Of a DNA stretch of 62,000 bases, positions 58,896-62,000 are shown in pieces. The DNA is from Lingula anatina (taxonomy: Eukaryota > Brachiopoda > Lingulata > Lingulida > Lingulidae), in the NCBI RefSeq assembly GCF_001039355.2, contig NW_019775575.1, forward strand, positions 1-62,000, read 5' to 3'. The position numbers and the translations under genes were made by a program. The stretch's first letter is position 1. Each line of letters begins with the position of its first letter. The notes below the pieces were generated by a model. The model worked only from the letters and a program-made list of their open reading frames with translations. It was not told where the DNA came from and made no database searches.

Positions 58896-61758
58896 ATGGC
58901 ATCCGTTCGCCAGACACCGCTGACTTGCAGTGGTCATACCAGACCTGTTGTTGACTTGGGCTTTAGTGAAATCACACCCCATGGGTATTTTCTCATTAGT
59001 GCCTGTAAAGGTATAGTATTCACTGAAATTATTATATTTTGTTATTTGAAAATCGTGTGCAAATTGCATATCGTCCAGATCGTCGGCATGTCACTTCTAT
59101 TTTAATTTTATTACTATTAATTCTACAGCACAGATTCGATAGAAAAGTAGAACGTTTTCAATCAGAAAAAAATGGATGCGATTTGGAATAATAAAATTCA
59201 TCCAATGGTGTATTCAGGGCAAGACACAGCTCTTTCCTTAGCTTCTGAGGCACCCCTTTGTTCCCTTCCAACTGGCCCTGGTAGAACGAGAGAAGTGAAT
59301 GCAATTTTCCATAAATACATTCATGTTCCCTATATATTTAAGTTAAGTGTCACCCTTGTGCTGTTTTATATTTCAATCCTTCTACCCCCCCCCCCCACCC
59401 CATAGCAAAGTCTTGGGTTTACTAGAGTATGAGTATTTGAAAATTTATATTTTATTGGTATAAGGTGATAAAACTTACTTTATTAAAAGTCATTAAATTT
59501 AAGTTTTGTTACGAGAATTCATTAATACTGAATTGGTTTATATATTTCTTCTGTTACAATGAACAGAATTAAAATAAGCCAGCCTAAAAAGCAAACTTAT
59601 TTTCCTTTAGATGGGAAGCCAATGCTGCGCCAGGGAGACACAGGAGACTGGGTAGGAACATTTGAAGGTCACAAAGGAGCTGTCTGGGGAGCTACTCTAA
59701 ATACAGATGCCACCAAAGCTGCAACTGGAGCAGCTGATTTCTCTGCGTGTGTATATATGTTTTTTGAGAATAGTATTTGTTGCATCAAACAAAATTATTA
59801 CTAATGGTCTTTTAATCAAACTTTGAAAACATTTTTTCCTTTTACTTGGTTTTCAACTCTTTTTTTTTATCTTATCTTGAATATGAGATTAAACTAGTAC
59901 CTTAGTGAGGCATTTCAACTTTGGAAACTTGGGTTTTAATATAAGGTAACCTTGAAGTGTTTGTTCAAGCTTATAACTTTTGTATTTGAATGGATGCATG
60001 CATAAAATAAAAAGTAAGAAGTTTACAAAAAATGTGATGCATACAGTAATTACTTGATCTTTTCATCGGTAAAAATTATCTAACTTTGAGATACATAACT
60101 TTATAATCACAAAATTATATTTCTATACAGCATTTGTGGTGCTTATACTGGATAGAATATAACTATTGAGTTGCTTGCTTTTTGATTTTGTTGCAACCAC
60201 TCAATGGCAATGTTCTGATTTTAAGATATTATGACTGTATTTGTAAAATTCACAATTTTTCCCATTGAAAAGATGGATTGATTACTGTATATAGTTTGAT
60301 TGAAAGCTTGCACCCTTAACTAAATATGTAATTGCTTTTATAGGAAAATCTGGGATGCAGTAACCGGCGATGAACTCCAGAACTTTTCCCACAAACATAT
60401 TGTGAAAAGTGTTGCCTTCTCTAAAGATGGAGGCCATCTTTTAACAGGGAGTAATGAAAAGTTGCTGAGGATCTTTGATTTAGCAAGGCCAGATGCAGGT
60501 AAGAATAGATGCTATAGAAGTTTTTGTTCATATTTTTACCTGCAGGGGCATATAAGTCATAAAAATTAATTGTTGGGGGGAGGCAATTTCAACAGTTTGT
60601 TCAGCCATAAGATAAGTCATCTGCTGCTCGAAGAGGCCATTCAAATGACAATTGAACAGCATGCTAGCTAAACCTTCTATGTTCAGAAATTCAATGAAAT
60701 AATTGTGTATACATTTTATCATAGATTGAAGAATTTGCATAAACTTCTAATGCTTTCTTTTTATTAAAAATCTTTCTTTTTTGAAATACTTTTTTTCACA
60801 AAATTTTTGTGTTCCTGTATACAGATATGTAACTGCTGCTCATATAAAACTTATTGCCACATTCAATTTTTATTTCACGTAGCTCTTTGTCTTGATAAAT
60901 TAATTAAAAATACCACTTAACTCATAAAGGTGTTACATATTTTTGCTATAGAACCAAGTGTATTTAGTGGTCATGGATCTCACATTCGGAGTGCAATATG
61001 GAATACTGACAGTACATTAATATATAGTGCATCAGATGATAAAACAGTTAGGTAAGTAACTGCTATCACAAAGCGACATATAATGGCTTTTTAAGTATTG
61101 TGGTGTGTATTATGTCTCATTGAAAGAAGCCATAGTATTTGTGAAAAAAGCACTTAAATACTTGATAGCTGTTAACATCTTCTTTTGTGAATTTTATCAT
61201 GTCCAAGATCCCACACTTCAATAAAGTAAAGCATGATATAATGAGATTTTATATACAATATACCACTTAATACTGACTGTTTTAGAGTTTGGGAGGTTGC
61301 CAATCAGACAGAGACAAAGAAACTGGAATTCCCTAACAGTCCAACGAGTCTAGAACTTTCCAAGGATGGTACCATATTGCTGATCACTTATGGCAAAACC
61401 ACTAGTTTTTGGGATGCTCAGAAGTAGGTTCTTATAGCTATATAATTGCCTTTAAAAATTCAGTTGAATGTGTACTATTTGAGGTCTTTACTGTTAAATG
61501 CTGACAATTGTGCCATTTTTAGATAATTGCAACAAAAAATAAATTAAATTGGTTGCAAGTAAATTTATTTCTTTTACAGTTTTTTTCCTTTTGAAAAGCT
61601 TATCTGTGTTTGTTTTCTCAGACTTGAAAAGATCAGGGAGTTTGAGCATCCAGGTCCAATCAACTCTGCCTCTCTTCACCCTGACAAGGCTGTGTTTGTC
61701 TGTGGTGGAGATAACTTTATCATGTACAAATATGACTATGAAACTGGACAGGAAATAG
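58896..61758 (+). CDS. STRAP: STRAP, WD40 scaffold protein, first six exons (3' end outside window)
   Basis: Exons 58896-59010, 59611-59746, 60344-60498, 60952-61051, 61286-61423 and 61622-61758 join in phase to 260 codons; human STRAP has 350. The start [20 protein letters not shown] matches STRAP almost residue for residue, followed by [69 protein letters not shown] and [13 protein letters not shown]40 repeats 1 to about 5 are present. By family knowledge STRAP binds TGF-beta receptors with SMAD7 and is UNRIP of the SMN complex in snRNP assembly. The remaining repeats lie right of the window. Confidence 0.96.
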
Positions 61759-62000
61759 GTGAGACAGTAATACAGTCCATCTTACAGATGTATGCACTTT
61801 GGTCCAACCTGTAGATGTCACTTATGTATAAACACATTGAATTAATATATTGCTCGCGTTTCTTCGGATTTTTTTCACGTATGTTAAGTCAGTAATTGTC
61901 ACTTAAATGTGAACACTTTTAATTAAAACTTTTCGTGATTTAAAGTGGTAAGCATTGATCTTCTAACATAGAATGTTTACTGCACCAAAAAATTTTGAAC

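Noticed and set aside
1-62000. CRISPR array, prokaryotic operon, viral or retrotransposon coding genes, tRNA or rRNA genes
   Set aside because: No spaced repeat array, reverse transcriptase, integrase, capsid, transposase or cloverleaf pattern was found by reading both strands; a covariance-model and profile search would be needed to exclude decayed copies.

Overview
The window is AT-rich nuclear DNA from an animal. Genes are split by many GT-AG introns, exon islands sit in long non-coding stretches, and there are many microsatellites, fold-back transposons (MITEs) and several high-divergence repeated blocks. Five protein genes belong to conserved animal families. The base composition, intron density and heterozygosity fit a marine invertebrate (for example a mollusc, hemichordate or cephalochordate), but I cannot fix the phylum from sequence alone.

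Layout. 185-14153, minus strand: at least 24 exons of an UNC13D/BAIAP3-type (Munc13-4-like) gene with order C2A-MUN-C2B, cut by the left window edge; all exon phases join without a break. 14.2-44.2 kb: no confident protein gene. This stretch holds several MITE-like fold-back elements, simple repeats, exon-like fragments and three large side-by-side duplicated blocks. 44595-51118, plus: a GAS2-like cytoskeletal linker (CH domain, GAS2 domain, long Ser/Arg/Pro-rich tail) with a probable one-base frameshift near its end. 53293-54990, plus: an intronless, divergent and C-terminally short Hsp70. 56145-58483, minus: CHMP2B (ESCRT-III), seven exons. 58896-61758, plus: STRAP (WD40), first six exons, running out of the window. 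CHMP2B and STRAP are head to head with 412 bp between start codons.

Most striking structural point: the window holds four duplicated blocks (17.6-23.5, 27.8-34.7, 34.6-37.9 and 47.8-48.4 kb), and in every one the two copies meet at a single 'n'. The simplest reading is that overlapping contig ends or two divergent haplotypes were laid end to end in the assembly instead of merged. This gives a free allele comparison: two transposon insertions (337 bp with TTAA flanks; 245 bp near-perfect palindrome) are present in one copy and absent from the other, and one small inverted repeat looks like a template-switch mutation. One of these joins also falsely doubles an exon of the GAS2-like gene.

Functionally the genes are unrelated housekeeping or trafficking genes (vesicle priming/exocytosis, actin-microtubule linkage, chaperone, endosomal sorting, SMN-complex/TGF-beta signalling scaffold). 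I see no operon, CRISPR array, viral element or gene cluster, and no clear previously undescribed multi-gene system.
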